From positions 1-64,000 of the forward strand of contig NZ_VLOG01000020.1 of assembly GCF_007655305.1 (NCBI RefSeq): a stretch of 64,000 bases of DNA, written 5' to 3'. The translations under genes and the position numbers were made by a program. Below are positions 45,159 to 54,927 of the stretch, piece by piece. This DNA comes from Algoriphagus algorifonticola (lineage in GTDB: Bacteria > Bacteroidota > Bacteroidia > Cytophagales > Cyclobacteriaceae). The notes under the pieces were generated by a model. That model did no database searches. It worked only from the letters and a program-made list of their open reading frames with translations, and was not told the DNA's origin. Every line of letters begins with the position of its first letter. Position 1 is the stretch's first letter.

Positions 45159-46374
45159 GACTGTTTATGGTGAATTCCAATCGCCTGATCAGGTCATCAT
45201 AGGTAAGAATATCGATCAGGTTTTTGTATTTCCTCCTGACGACCTCGAAATCAAGTTTTTGTTCAACATTGAGATCGTTGTCCCTTCCCATTATAATCAT
45301 ACCTGCCGGATTAGTGATTTTCAAAGAAAACCCTACCGGAAGTTCTTTTTTATATTTTTCTGTCAGTTCCTTTTCCCCCTTGTATGCCCAACGGTTTAAA
45401 TGGTAGAGATATTTTTCTACCTGCATGATCGTCCCGGAAAGTTCCTTCTGCGGGATATAATTATTTCGGTATTCTCTATTAGATAGTATGGGAATATCAT
45501 GAGGTTTCTTGATCTCAAGAATATCAATATTTCCGCCTGCGTCAACAAGCAGGAAATCAACCCTCCTATTCACGTCCGTCCGGATCGGTCCTTCAGTAAA
45601 TGAAAAAATATACTTTGGGAAGAGCAAAAGGATAATCTGCAGAATTTCTTTTTGCCACTGGTTTTCTGAGTAACCCCTTTCCGAAGCCAGCATTTGTTTT
45701 ATCTTATCCAATATAGTTTGATACTTTTGGAGTTCCTGTTTTTTAAACATTTTTTGGAGATCGGAACCTTTCCCGGAAATCTTTTTATTCAGGTACCGCT
45801 CATACTTTTTTGTTGCGTCTTCGACATTCTCAAAATATTGCCGGAGTATAGATGTCAACCTGGACCTTGCGTACAACTTCTTCTCCCAGGTATTCGGGAA
45901 ATTCCGGATGAGCAATAAAAAATCCTTCAAAGGCAAAGCATTGGGATGAAACCCTCCTATATACAGGTCCTCGGATAAGAATTTAAATATGGTATCGAAT
46001 ACTGAGATATTGTTATCCGCAACGAAGTACTTAACATCTAATTCCAATTCAGTTGAAATGAAAATGCTAAATTCTTCAACAAGTACCCCTTTTGTAATTT
46101 CGTAGTAATTACATCTATCTTCACCCAAAGAATATTCGACAACTGTTCCCAATACGAACTCAATCGTACCCTCATTCTCATTGAAAAGATCATCCTCGAT
46201 GAATTCATCTTCGTCAGATTTACTATAAACATCTTCAGGCTTGAATTTAAAAGTGCGTTTAAGCAAAACATCTTCACCTTCTTCAATGCGTTCAATGGCC
46301 CATCTTTCGTTACCAGCACGATCTGGCGTATATGACAGGATCAATTTTGAATCAAGTGAATAGAATTTGATCAT
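45145..46374 (-). CDS. sduA: Shedu anti-phage protein SduA (DUF4263)
   Basis: A 409-aa single-gene defence protein. The DUF4263 nuclease core lies at ~235-380: SENQWQKEILQIILLLFPKY, then NRRVDFLLVDAGGNIDILEI and KKPHDIPILSN give the PD-(D/E)XK D-ExK set, and MIIMGRDNDL plus YKNLIDILTYDDLIRRLE complete the family pattern. The N-terminal ~230 residues are the variable sensing region. Shedu nucleases are held inactive as oligomers and nick DNA on infection. It lies antisense between the sigma factor and FecR and is AT-rich relative to its neighbours, which suggests insertion into a pre-existing regulatory locus. Confidence 0.88.
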   Translation of the reverse strand: MIKFYSLDSKLILSYTPDRAGNERWAIERIEEGEDVLLKRTFKFKPEDVYSKSDEDEFIEDDLFNENEGTIEFVLGTVVEYSLGEDRCNYYEITKGVLVEEFSIFISTELELDVKYFVADNNISVFDTIFKFLSEDLYIGGFHPNALPLKDFLLLIRNFPNTWEKKLYARSRLTSILRQYFENVEDATKKYERYLNKKISGKGSDLQKMFKKQELQKYQTILDKIKQMLASERGYSENQWQKEILQIILLLFPKYIFSFTEGPIRTDVNRRVDFLLVDAGGNIDILEIKKPHDIPILSNREYRNNYIPQKELSGTIMQVEKYLYHLNRWAYKGEKELTEKYKKELPVGFSLKITNPAGMIIMGRDNDLNVEQKLDFEVVRRKYKNLIDILTYDDLIRRLEFTINSLRNA

Positions 46375-46506
46375 TTTCAGAAATTCATTAGAGTAGGTGA
46401 AAGTAAAGTGCCTGTTTAAAACTTAACACCTTTTTTTTAAAAAATTTCAGTCTCAGGGGTACCCTGTATGGTAGTCATAATTGTCTTCCAATAGAATCCC
46501 TGGGAC

Positions 46507-47445
46507 ATGAAAGACCGAATCAACAAAGACCTGCTGGTCAAAAGGTACATCGAAAACAAAGCCACTGAAGAAGAATTGGCCGTTTTCTTCCATATCCTGG
46601 AAAAAGGAGAACTGGATGAACAATTATCCGAACAAGTTCTTCTCAATGAAAGAGTTGCCCATCACCCCAAGCAGGTATCCGGTAAAACCGGCACCCGAAG
46701 GATGTACGGCCGGATATCTGCGGCAGCTTCCCTAGTACTTATTTTAGCACTTGGCTACCTATTCAGAACTGAATTGACAGAATTTGTTAATCCAGCCGAT
46801 ACTTTAACCCTACACACCTCACCAGGAGAGCGGAAACATATCCTGCTTGTGGATGGAACGGAAGTCTGGCTCAGTCCCGGAAGTACCCTGAGCTATCCTG
46901 ATAGATTCCAGGGAAATTATCGCTCTGTAAATTTAACAGGCGAAGCCTTTTTTGATGTAAAATCAGATAAGGAGCATCCCTTTATTATTCTTTCCGATAA
47001 TGTTGTGACGAAGGTACTCGGTACGGCCTTTAACATTACCGCATTCCCGGACGAAGAAAATATTACCGTGACACTGCTGGAAGGTTCCGTGGCATTGGAA
47101 GTGGGGGATAGCGGGAAAACAATTCCCTTAACGCCCAATCAAAAAGGCGTGTACTCAAAAGCGGCACAAACTTTACAAACACTTCCGGACCCCGAAGCAC
47201 AAAAATTTCTCGACCGGAGGAAAGGTATATTTCAGTATGAGGGTGCCTTACTTTCGGAAATCAGCCATGACCTCATTCGTCAATATGGAGTACAGATATT
47301 TATTGATAAGCAGGTAGCGGACGTACGATTCAGAGGGAGATTGGACAGCAACCAGGAAATTGAAATTTTCCTGGACAAACTTGCCATGGTAACCAATACC
47401 AAATGGGAACAAAGTGGCAACCAATACATTATCAAACCCAATTAA
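46507..47445 (+). CDS. FecR-family anti-sigma/surface-signalling regulator
   Basis: A 312-aa inner-membrane protein. The N-terminal cytoplasmic domain (residues ~1-70, RYIENKATEEELAVFFHIL) binds sigma. A single membrane helix (AAASLVLILALGYLF) follows at about 77-92. The FecR periplasmic domain is at ~105-215 (GERKHILLVDGTEVWLSPGS, LTGEAFFDVKSDKEHPF), and a DUF4974-like end region (AKMVTNTKWEQSGNQYIIKPN, in parts) closes it. It transfers the SusC signal to the ECF sigma factor. It is placed normally before SusC, but the sigma gene is now separated from it by sduA. Confidence 0.9.
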   Translation: MKDRINKDLLVKRYIENKATEEELAVFFHILEKGELDEQLSEQVLLNERVAHHPKQVSGKTGTRRMYGRISAAASLVLILALGYLFRTELTEFVNPADTLTLHTSPGERKHILLVDGTEVWLSPGSTLSYPDRFQGNYRSVNLTGEAFFDVKSDKEHPFIILSDNVVTKVLGTAFNITAFPDEENITVTLLEGSVALEVGDSGKTIPLTPNQKGVYSKAAQTLQTLPDPEAQKFLDRRKGIFQYEGALLSEISHDLIRQYGVQIFIDKQVADVRFRGRLDSNQEIEIFLDKLAMVTNTKWEQSGNQYIIKPN

Positions 47446-47704
47446 GCACATGAATAAACCCAAATAGAACCTTCTTCATATGGTTAAATAGACTGTTTAG
47501 TTGATATCAGTCAACAGCTCATTAACTGTCAGGATACTGTCCTGGCAGTTTCTAAGGTGGGAAACAAGCAAGGATTTTCCCCCAGAAAAAGAAACTCCCT
47601 TACCACGGGCATGGCAAGGGAGTGACATTAAGCAGTATTTACCGTGGCGGTATTTCCAACCTAGAAATCAGCGATACCTCCACATCACTTAACGCAATAA
47701 AAGT
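47446..47704. other. FecR-SusC intergenic leader with two hairpins
   Basis: 259 bases between fecR and the SusC start. It includes an 11-bp stem (47524-47534 with 47540-47550, one G-T pair) and a second, stronger 12-base stem (47594-47605 with 47612-47623, one mismatch). They could form an attenuator or stabiliser for the susC-susD mRNA. Confidence 0.55.
47594..47623 (+). promoter_or_regulatory. Strong hairpin in SusC leader
   Basis: ACTCCCTTACCA pairs with TGGCAAGGGAGT around CGGGCA. The base after the stem is not T-rich, so termination is weak. A role in mRNA processing or attenuation before the SusC gene is possible. Confidence 0.45.
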
Positions 47705-50700
47705 ATGAAAAAAAATCTACTCCCCCATGCAATAGGTGCATGGACCGGGACCGGGCATATCCCCAATGCGGGGCTACCCGAAGTACCCGGAAAGTATGAG
47801 CAACACACTTCGCTACAGCGAATAATGCAGTCGCTCATTTGGTTAATCCTCAGGTTTATGAGATGGTCAACCGTCATACTCGGAATTATCTGCTGTTCAG
47901 CAGCCACGTTGATGGCCATACCTTCCAACGGACAATCCCCCCTTGATAAAAAGGTAACGCTTTCCCTGGCAAAAGCCCCATTGGCCACAGCACTAAAGGA
48001 GCTTGAAACAAGCAGCGGAATTCCCCTGGTGTACGGAGGCGAGGTGTATTCAGGAAATTATGTCCTTAGTATATCAGCCCGGGATTGGCCTGTAAGAAAA
48101 GTACTTGATCATTTCTTTAAAGAATTACCCTTTAATTATAAAGAGTCTGACGGGGAGATCCTGGTCACTTATAGTCCTCAGCAGAAAATCCCGCTTGCTA
48201 AGCCAATACCTGAAGCCCCTGATATCAATGACTTTCAAACAGAGGTTTCAGGAACCGTGACAGACAGTCTTGGGCAGGCGTTAATTGGAGTTACTGTTCA
48301 AGTGAAAGGTAGTAGCTCAGGGACAGTTACAGATGCAGATGGTTATTTTATTCTGCGGGAAATCCCTGATAATTCAATACTTGTTTTTCGGATGGTAGGG
48401 TACCAAACCCAGGAGGTAGAAGTAGGAAATAGTACTCAATTGAAAATCACACTTAAGGAAAGCATCTCACAATTGCAGGGTGTAACTGTAAGTACCGGCT
48501 ACGAGACAATTCCATTGGAAAGAGCGACAGGTTCATTCTCAATTGTAGATCAGGAATTGTTCAACAGGCGGGTTTCTCCTGATGTCCTCAGCAGGATTGA
48601 AGGGGTGACAAATGGTGTGCTGTTTAATCGAAGCAGTACAGGAGCCCCCAGCATTTCCATCAGGGGGAACAGTACTATTTATGGTAACGCATCACCGTTG
48701 ATCATCCTGGACGGGTTTCCTTTTGACGGGAGGTTGGAAGATATTAATCCCAATGACATTGATCAGGTCACAGTATTAAAAGATGCCGCCGCCGCATCGC
48801 TTTGGGGAACAAGGTCAGGTAACGGCGTCATCGTCATCAATACCAGGAAAGGCAAACTACACCAACCTTTAAGAATTGAGATTAATAGTAATGTCACAGT
48901 TGGGGCGCGTCCGGATTTAAATTATAAACCCATGGTATCCTCATCAGCTTTTATCGAAATGGAGCGGGAGTTATTTCAAAGCAGTTTCTATCGTGGTGAA
49001 GAAACAAATACGTTCACCCGGCCGCCGCTTTCTCCTGTTGTAGAATTATTAATTGCTCAAAGAGATGGGCTAATAAGCGAGAGTGAGGTGAATACACAAT
49101 TGAGCCAGTTCCAGGAAATTGATGTCCGGGAAGAGTTCGACAGGTACTTCCAGAGAAACAGTTTATCACAGCAATATGCTTTTAATGCGTCGGGGGGCAG
49201 TGCTGCCGTGCGTTACTACTTTTCAGCGGGATACGACCGGAACCTGTCAAACCTTGTTGGCAATCATTCGGAAAGGTTGACACTCAGCTCCCAAAATACC
49301 TTTTCCTTATTCAAGGGATTATCCCTGCAAACAGGACTGATGTATATTCAGAACAAAGGGGCGATTAATAACCCTGGTTACGGAATGCTCAATTCTTCTA
49401 CCGGGACAAAGGGTTTATATCCATATGCGAGATTAGCCGATAATGACGGCCAGGCATTGCCTGTGGCATGGGGATACAGAACCCCTTTTACCGAAGAAGC
49501 GGAAAGCGCGGGTTTACTCGACTGGTCCTATTATCCTCTAGGTGATTTACAACAATCCAATAATAGGCAGAAAGCTGATTACATCAGGGTTAATACCGGG
49601 CTCAATTACCAGATTCTTCCCGGGCTGAAAATTATGGCCAGTTACCAAATGGAGAGTAGTGTTGACCGTAATACTGATCTCAGGAACCAACAGATGTATG
49701 AAACCAGGAACCTGATCAACAGGTTTACCCAAACCAATGAAGATGGCACATTGTCCAGGCCTGTTCCGGAAGGGGAAATATTGTCCACTTTTACAAACAC
49801 CTTGATGGGACATACAAGCCGGGTTCAATTGGATTTTTATAAAAACATCAATCAGCGCCATGAAATAACGGCGTTAGGAGGTTTTGAAGTTAAGGAAACT
49901 CAAAGAAACGGAGATACATTCACTCTTTACGGTTACAATCCTTCCAGGCTGACCAGCCAGGCTGTTAACCATAATACTCTTTATAAGTTATACAATTCAA
50001 CCATTTTTACCGACAATATTCCCAGTCTACGGACGATTACTGATCTCACTGACAGGTTCAGGTCTTATTACAGTAATGCTTCTTACACCTACCTTGGAAA
50101 ATACACTTTCTCCGCCAGTGCCAGAATGGATGAATCCAATTTATTCGGGGTTGCAGCCAACCAGAGAAGGGTTCCGCTCTGGTCTTCGGGATTTAAATGG
50201 CTTATCACAGGAGAACCATTTCTGAATTCAGATGTAATAGATCAATTAGTATTGCGAAGCACCTACGGGATCAACGGCAATATTGACAAATCAGTAACCG
50301 CATATACAACAGCCAACAGCTCTATTGATTTTAGTACCTTATTGCCCACTTCCGATATCATTAATCCACCCAACCCCGATCTCAAATGGGAACGGATAGC
50401 GATCTTCAACATAGGAACTGATTTTAGTATTTTTAATGGTAGGATTTCAGGCAGCCTGGAATGGTACCAAAAAAAGGGTAGTGACCTGCTCGGGTTTATT
50501 GAAGCGGACCCAACCACCGGTGTATTGCGGTATAAGGGAAATGTGGCTTCAATCAAAGGAAATGGATGGGACGTCCAGGTGCAAACGGTGAACATCAATA
50601 AAAGCGTGCAATGGAATACCAGGCTCCTATTCAGTTACGTAAAAGACGAGGTAACGGATATCAATCTCGGCAGCATCCTCAGAGGCAATACTATCACACA

Positions 50701-51403
50701 GCAACAGGCGGCATTTGCCGGTTCTCCAATTAATATTATTCCTGTCCAGGGACGACCCGTGTACGGGATGTATAGTTATCAATTCGCGGGGCTTGACGCC
50801 GAAAACGGCAACCCGCTTGGCTACCTGGATGGTATGATAACGGATAATTACAGTGCACTCAGGAGCACAACGGACCTTTCCAACCTTATTTTCCACGGCA
50901 GCGCCAGGCCCACCTATTTCGGCTCTATCATGAATGATGTCAGTTGGAAACAATTCAGTCTATCTATGAATGTAATTTATAAGCTGGGATATTTCTTCCG
51001 AAAGGGTACAGTTGATTTCACAGCAATCAGCAGAAACTGGAATGGACATGTAGATTTTGAGCGTCGTTGGCTTCAACCCGGCGATGAAACGACCACTAAT
51101 ATACCTTCCCTTCCCATGTTGGCTAACACTGCCAGGAATGATTTTTACCAGTACACAGACATTACAGTTCTTAATGCCTCTCACGCCAGGTTACAAGACA
51201 TTCGCATTAGCTATCGCTTCCCGTCTGGTTTAACCGCCGGAACCGGGCAAATGCCTGTGGAATTATACCTCTATATGAACAATGTCGGTATTATATGGAG
51301 GGCGAACCGGGAAAAGATTGACCCGGACTATGTGCCTGTAAACAATGCTACAGCATTACCATTACCACGCACTATCGCAGCAGGCTTTAGAATAGCTTTC
51401 TGA
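47705..51403 (+). CDS. SusC/RagA-family TonB-dependent outer-membrane transporter with STN domain
   Basis: A 1232-aa protein. The signal peptide is late (about residues 50-77, ILGIICCSAATLMAIPSNGQ), so the true start may be the ATG at 47825 or nearby; I keep the longest. Residues ~80-155 form the STN secretin/TonB signalling domain (VTLSLAKAPLATALKELETS), then the carboxypeptidase-like domain (VSGTVTDSLGQALIGVTVQV), then the plug (SGAPSISIRGNSTIYGN, ITQGDAAAASLWGTRSGNG-type motif) and a ~900-residue barrel. STN plus FecR/ECF indicates that substrate binding signals to transcription. Nutrient unknown. SusD follows 19 bases later. Confidence 0.92.
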   Translation: MKKNLLPHAIGAWTGTGHIPNAGLPEVPGKYEQHTSLQRIMQSLIWLILRFMRWSTVILGIICCSAATLMAIPSNGQSPLDKKVTLSLAKAPLATALKELETSSGIPLVYGGEVYSGNYVLSISARDWPVRKVLDHFFKELPFNYKESDGEILVTYSPQQKIPLAKPIPEAPDINDFQTEVSGTVTDSLGQALIGVTVQVKGSSSGTVTDADGYFILREIPDNSILVFRMVGYQTQEVEVGNSTQLKITLKESISQLQGVTVSTGYETIPLERATGSFSIVDQELFNRRVSPDVLSRIEGVTNGVLFNRSSTGAPSISIRGNSTIYGNASPLIILDGFPFDGRLEDINPNDIDQVTVLKDAAAASLWGTRSGNGVIVINTRKGKLHQPLRIEINSNVTVGARPDLNYKPMVSSSAFIEMERELFQSSFYRGEETNTFTRPPLSPVVELLIAQRDGLISESEVNTQLSQFQEIDVREEFDRYFQRNSLSQQYAFNASGGSAAVRYYFSAGYDRNLSNLVGNHSERLTLSSQNTFSLFKGLSLQTGLMYIQNKGAINNPGYGMLNSSTGTKGLYPYARLADNDGQALPVAWGYRTPFTEEAESAGLLDWSYYPLGDLQQSNNRQKADYIRVNTGLNYQILPGLKIMASYQMESSVDRNTDLRNQQMYETRNLINRFTQTNEDGTLSRPVPEGEILSTFTNTLMGHTSRVQLDFYKNINQRHEITALGGFEVKETQRNGDTFTLYGYNPSRLTSQAVNHNTLYKLYNSTIFTDNIPSLRTITDLTDRFRSYYSNASYTYLGKYTFSASARMDESNLFGVAANQRRVPLWSSGFKWLITGEPFLNSDVIDQLVLRSTYGINGNIDKSVTAYTTANSSIDFSTLLPTSDIINPPNPDLKWERIAIFNIGTDFSIFNGRISGSLEWYQKKGSDLLGFIEADPTTGVLRYKGNVASIKGNGWDVQVQTVNINKSVQWNTRLLFSYVKDEVTDINLGSILRGNTITQQQAAFAGSPINIIPVQGRPVYGMYSYQFAGLDAENGNPLGYLDGMITDNYSALRSTTDLSNLIFHGSARPTYFGSIMNDVSWKQFSLSMNVIYKLGYFFRKGTVDFTAISRNWNGHVDFERRWLQPGDETTTNIPSLPMLANTARNDFYQYTDITVLNASHARLQDIRISYRFPSGLTAGTGQMPVELYLYMNNVGIIWRANREKIDPDYVPVNNATALPLPRTIAAGFRIAF

Positions 51404-51422
51404 TCAACTTAAACCTAATATC

Positions 51423-52784
51423 ATGAAAACTCACAGAATCCTAATATACATGACGGTTATCATTCTGTTCTCCTGTTCCGGGGAATGGCTGGAGGAACGC
51501 CCCAACAAGGCATTGGTGGTACCTGAGGATATAGCAGATTATGAATTACTGCTAAACAATCCGAACAACTTTAATTTATTTCCTTCCTTCGGACAAATAT
51601 CTTCTGACGATTATTACATACCGGACGAGGCTTTTTCTTCAGTGAGTAACCAATTTGAAAGAAATCTATATCTCTGGGTAAAAGAAGATGTATATGCCGG
51701 CAGGCCTTCAAATGACTGGTACGTGCTGTACAGAACGGTTTTTGTCGCCAATACAATTATTGGAGGTGTGGAAGAAAATTTCACAGAATCCGAGGCCGAA
51801 AACTGGAACCAGATAAAAGGTGCGGCCCATTTTCATAGGGCAAGGGCCTTTCTACAGGCCGCTGATTTATTTGCACCTCCATATAAGTCATCCGAAGCAG
51901 CAATTACTCCCGGCATTCCGCTCAGGCTTAATCCGGAAGTTAGCGAGGTTTCAAGCCGGGCAACTATGGAAAGGACATACGATCAGATTGGTGAAGACCT
52001 GGAAATTGCCATTGCTCTGCTACCAACAAGTGTTTCTATTAAAACCAGGCCTTCAAAAGCCGCAGCCTATGGATTGGCGGCCAGGTATTACCTGGTATTA
52101 GGGGATTATCATTCAGCCTTGGAAGCAGCGAACAATGCCCTGGAAGTTAATAGCACCTTACTGGATTACAACCTGATCAACAGTGGGGGAAACGCTCCTT
52201 TCACGAGATTTAATGATGAAGTCTATTTTGATGCTGCACTGGCCAACTATTCTATTTTATCCAGCTCATTTAGCCTGGTGGATACATCACTGTATCAATC
52301 TTATGAAGATGGCGATATCAGGAAAGAGGCTTTTTTCAGATTGGGCCCGATGGGCATGATGTTTAAAGGGACTTATAATGGCAATAGAGGGCCCGGAAGC
52401 TTGTTTGGTGGCATCACCACCGCTGAAATGTACCTGGTAAAAGCCGAATGTGAGATAAGGACCGGAAACCTTGAATCCGGAATAGCTGTACTAAACGCTT
52501 TGGTTGTCAACCGTTACCGGTATGAAGAATTCAAGCCTTTAAAAGCAGAAACCGTCAAAGATGCCATTCTGATGGTCATAGATCAAAGAAGAAAAGAGCT
52601 GGCGTTCCGAGGCCTTCGTTTCTCCGATTTACGCAGGTTCAACCAGGAGCCTGATTTTGCAGTATCCATTTTCAGGTATTTTGAAGATCAGGTATATGAA
52701 TTACCCCCCAATGACTTCCGGTACACCTTACCTATCCCCGATGAAGTTATTTCAGCAACAGATATGGTTCAAAATCCAAGATAA
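51423..52784 (+). CDS. SusD/RagB-family nutrient-binding outer-membrane lipoprotein
   Basis: A 453-aa lipoprotein. The signal and lipobox are VIILFSCSGEW (Cys18). The following residues (PNKALVVPEDIADYELLLNN) and the TPR-like body (AAHFHRARAFLQAADLFAPP, AAAYGLAARYYLVLGDY) are typical of SusD, and RRKELAFRGLRFSDLRRF closes the family signature. It caps the SusC barrel at the surface and captures the nutrient. It is an intact partner of SusC upstream. Confidence 0.92.
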   Translation: MKTHRILIYMTVIILFSCSGEWLEERPNKALVVPEDIADYELLLNNPNNFNLFPSFGQISSDDYYIPDEAFSSVSNQFERNLYLWVKEDVYAGRPSNDWYVLYRTVFVANTIIGGVEENFTESEAENWNQIKGAAHFHRARAFLQAADLFAPPYKSSEAAITPGIPLRLNPEVSEVSSRATMERTYDQIGEDLEIAIALLPTSVSIKTRPSKAAAYGLAARYYLVLGDYHSALEAANNALEVNSTLLDYNLINSGGNAPFTRFNDEVYFDAALANYSILSSSFSLVDTSLYQSYEDGDIRKEAFFRLGPMGMMFKGTYNGNRGPGSLFGGITTAEMYLVKAECEIRTGNLESGIAVLNALVVNRYRYEEFKPLKAETVKDAILMVIDQRRKELAFRGLRFSDLRRFNQEPDFAVSIFRYFEDQVYELPPNDFRYTLPIPDEVISATDMVQNPR

Positions 52785-52792
52785 TCGTACTT

Positions 52793-53620
52793 ATGAAAAA
52801 ATACCTTTTATTACTTTGCCTGCCTTTGGTTATGGCAGGTATATTCAGAGATGATGTAAATGAGCGGGAGTATTTAAAACTTGCTAAAGAGCCTCAATTC
52901 GATTGTGTGGGGCGTATTGTAAGCTCAACAGGAAAAAGAGGTGGTTCCTGTACCCTGATAAAAGAAGATTATGTCTTGACAGCGGGGCATATTGCACTTT
53001 TCAAGGATGAAAAGGTCAGAAGCGGTGAAACCGAAATTTTCATAGAATTTAATGAAGAGAAATACGCCGTAGCTGAAATTTTTATACACCCTTACTTTCA
53101 TATAGACTCCATCAGGACGGATTTAGCGGTACTCAGGCTTTGCCACCCCGTGAAAGGCATCGCCATTCCAAAATTAAATCAAAGTTTACAAGAAGTAGGA
53201 AACATCGGTTACGGGGTCGGGTTCGGAGCGTCCGGCCCTGCTAAACCAAGAGGGCTGGTTGAGTTTTATGATAAGAAAATCGCCGGAATGAACATGATTG
53301 ATACCCTTAGCGAAAACAGGGACCCTGATACAGGAGCCTTTCTGGCATTCTGGACAGATTTTGACAGTCCCCATGATCCGGATTCTTGTAATATTATGGG
53401 AGACAAAGAGCCCTTACCTCTCGAATACACACCTACCGGAGGGGACAGCGGCGGAGGCATGTTTATTATTAAAAATGATGAGTACCTACTGGCGGGTGTT
53501 TGTAGTTCTTCAGGATATGACAAGCTCAGGGCTGAAGACAGGTACGGTACATCTGCGGGCTGGATGAGGGTATCCGTCTATTACGACTGGATACAAAGTA
53601 TCATTAACCCGGGCGCTTAA
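52793..53620 (+). CDS. Trypsin-like serine peptidase in SusCD operon
   Basis: A 275-aa secreted peptidase (S1-like). The signal is MKKYLLLLCLPLVMAGIF. The triad is His66 (LTAGHIALF), Asp110 (TDLAVLRLC) and Ser219 (GGDSGGGM). It begins 8 bases after susD, so it belongs to this operon, and a substrate of protein or peptide origin is the simplest reading for the SusC/SusD pair. It ends in a 4-base convergent overlap with the next gene. Confidence 0.85.
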   Translation: MKKYLLLLCLPLVMAGIFRDDVNEREYLKLAKEPQFDCVGRIVSSTGKRGGSCTLIKEDYVLTAGHIALFKDEKVRSGETEIFIEFNEEKYAVAEIFIHPYFHIDSIRTDLAVLRLCHPVKGIAIPKLNQSLQEVGNIGYGVGFGASGPAKPRGLVEFYDKKIAGMNMIDTLSENRDPDTGAFLAFWTDFDSPHDPDSCNIMGDKEPLPLEYTPTGGDSGGGMFIIKNDEYLLAGVCSSSGYDKLRAEDRYGTSAGWMRVSVYYDWIQSIINPGA

Positions 53621-54657
53621 TGTACAAGTCTATACATGATGATCTTTGTTCTGGTGCAGGCCAGGAGCAGGTCGGAGTGGATCAATATTTTCCTGATCCT
53701 TTCACCTTTATCCTGCTTCAGATAAAAGCTACCTTTGTATTGACCTGTAGTCAGGGCATAGGTGTCAATTGGGAGCATTCCTGAACCGGATGCCAGGCTG
53801 TCGTTAGAAGCATAAATATTGGAACCGATATATAGTGTCCCTTTAAAAGCTGTAGTCATGGAAGTTACTCTTTCCGGCACTCCTTCATAGGTATATGCGC
53901 TTCCTGTTTTAGTGACCCGGGCGCCTATACCTTCCCTTTGGTCAATTGTCTTGGCTGCATATTTTAATTTCAGGTTAGTATCCAGGGAAAGAAACCCATT
54001 TTGATAAAGAAAGGCATAAGTTATGGTCGAGGTATAAGGGTCATAGGAAAATACGCCATCCTGTAATAAGCCGGCATCCTGGTAATCATCGTGAAAACTG
54101 TATTCCTGAAGGGCGGCTCCGTCCTTCAGGTTAATTTTCTGTAGTGTTTGGGTTTTACCCGCCCCGCTGATCCCCCGGGCAATCAAAATGTCATTTTTGA
54201 GTAACAGGGTACGAGAAATGGCATTAGGTAAAGTTACCTCATGGCAAATTGGCTCATTGTTAATAAGGACATGGTTAAAGTCGTTATGGGCCTTAGTCGC
54301 GATGAAGAACATTTCACCCTCGAGGTAATGTGAATGGAATTTATTGGTACTGAAATATGGATTCACTGTTGCGCAATCAATTATCTCTATCGAATCTCCT
54401 TGAAAGGGAGCTTTTATGAATTTACCCGGTTTCGATGTCCTGAGGTATATCCCCGTGCTGTCACACCCAGAAATATCAAAAATATCCTCAGTTACATCAT
54501 GTTGAAACAACAACTCAGGGTAGGCCTTTGCAGGATACCTGGTAAAAGCTTCAACGGGCTCAGCACTCAATTTCATTTTCAGCAGGAAATAAAAGATGAG
54601 AAAGAACAACAGGCAACCTATTGTAGCAATTGCAAATAATTTTGTGGATCTGGTCAT
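53617..54657 (-). CDS. Membrane-anchored beta-propeller-like protein
   Basis: A 346-aa protein with one N-terminal helix (FAIATIGCLLFFLIFYFLL, residues ~8-26) and a long extracytoplasmic region of beta-strand repeats (for example LIARGISGAGKTQTLQKINL and GYSYDPYTSTITYAFLYQN-like stretches). It resembles six-bladed propeller proteins seen beside small secreted proteins in Bacteroidetes, without a firm family match. It lies in the group with the small DUF6520-like and MauE-like genes. Confidence 0.6.
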   Translation of the reverse strand: MTRSTKLFAIATIGCLLFFLIFYFLLKMKLSAEPVEAFTRYPAKAYPELLFQHDVTEDIFDISGCDSTGIYLRTSKPGKFIKAPFQGDSIEIIDCATVNPYFSTNKFHSHYLEGEMFFIATKAHNDFNHVLINNEPICHEVTLPNAISRTLLLKNDILIARGISGAGKTQTLQKINLKDGAALQEYSFHDDYQDAGLLQDGVFSYDPYTSTITYAFLYQNGFLSLDTNLKLKYAAKTIDQREGIGARVTKTGSAYTYEGVPERVTSMTTAFKGTLYIGSNIYASNDSLASGSGMLPIDTYALTTGQYKGSFYLKQDKGERIRKILIHSDLLLACTRTKIIMYRLVH

Positions 54658-54669
54658 AAAAAAATAATA

Positions 54670-54697
54670 GCGGTGCTTCGGATTTCCGAAGCACCGC
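54670..54697 (-). terminator. Strong terminator of the small secreted protein gene
   Basis: A 13-bp perfect stem (GCGGTGCTTCGGA/TCCGAAGCACCGC) with a two-base loop. On the minus strand ATTATTTTTTT follows. It is placed 14 bases beyond the stop of the 71-aa gene. Confidence 0.85.
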
Positions 54698-54711
54698 AGT
54701 GAAAAAAATAA

Positions 54712-54927
54712 TTAAGGACGCAGGTCCCCTTGTTGGTAGTCCACAACCTGTCCACCTACTATAACCGCACAGCAGATTTCGTCAGGATTGAAGTCGCATA
54801 ATGTTTGACTGGTACAAGGATCTGTAGGTCCTGCAACCACAGGGCTGGTTGCCACAGCAGTTCCGATACCCATTAGCAATGCGAATACCATCAAAGAAAA
54901 ACGGGATTTTAAAGCAGTCTTTTTCAT
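54712..54927 (-). CDS. Small secreted protein (DUF6520-like)
   Basis: A 71-aa protein with signal peptide MKKTALKSRFSLMVFALLMG and AVA cleavage; the mature part is about 40 aa with four cysteines (PCTSQTLCDF, EICCAVI). This is the DUF6520 pattern of small Bacteroidetes exported proteins. The cysteines could form two disulphides. It has its own strong terminator, so it may be expressed at high level. Function unknown. Confidence 0.72.
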   Translation of the reverse strand: MKKTALKSRFSLMVFALLMGIGTAVATSPVVAGPTDPCTSQTLCDFNPDEICCAVIVGGQVVDYQQGDLRP

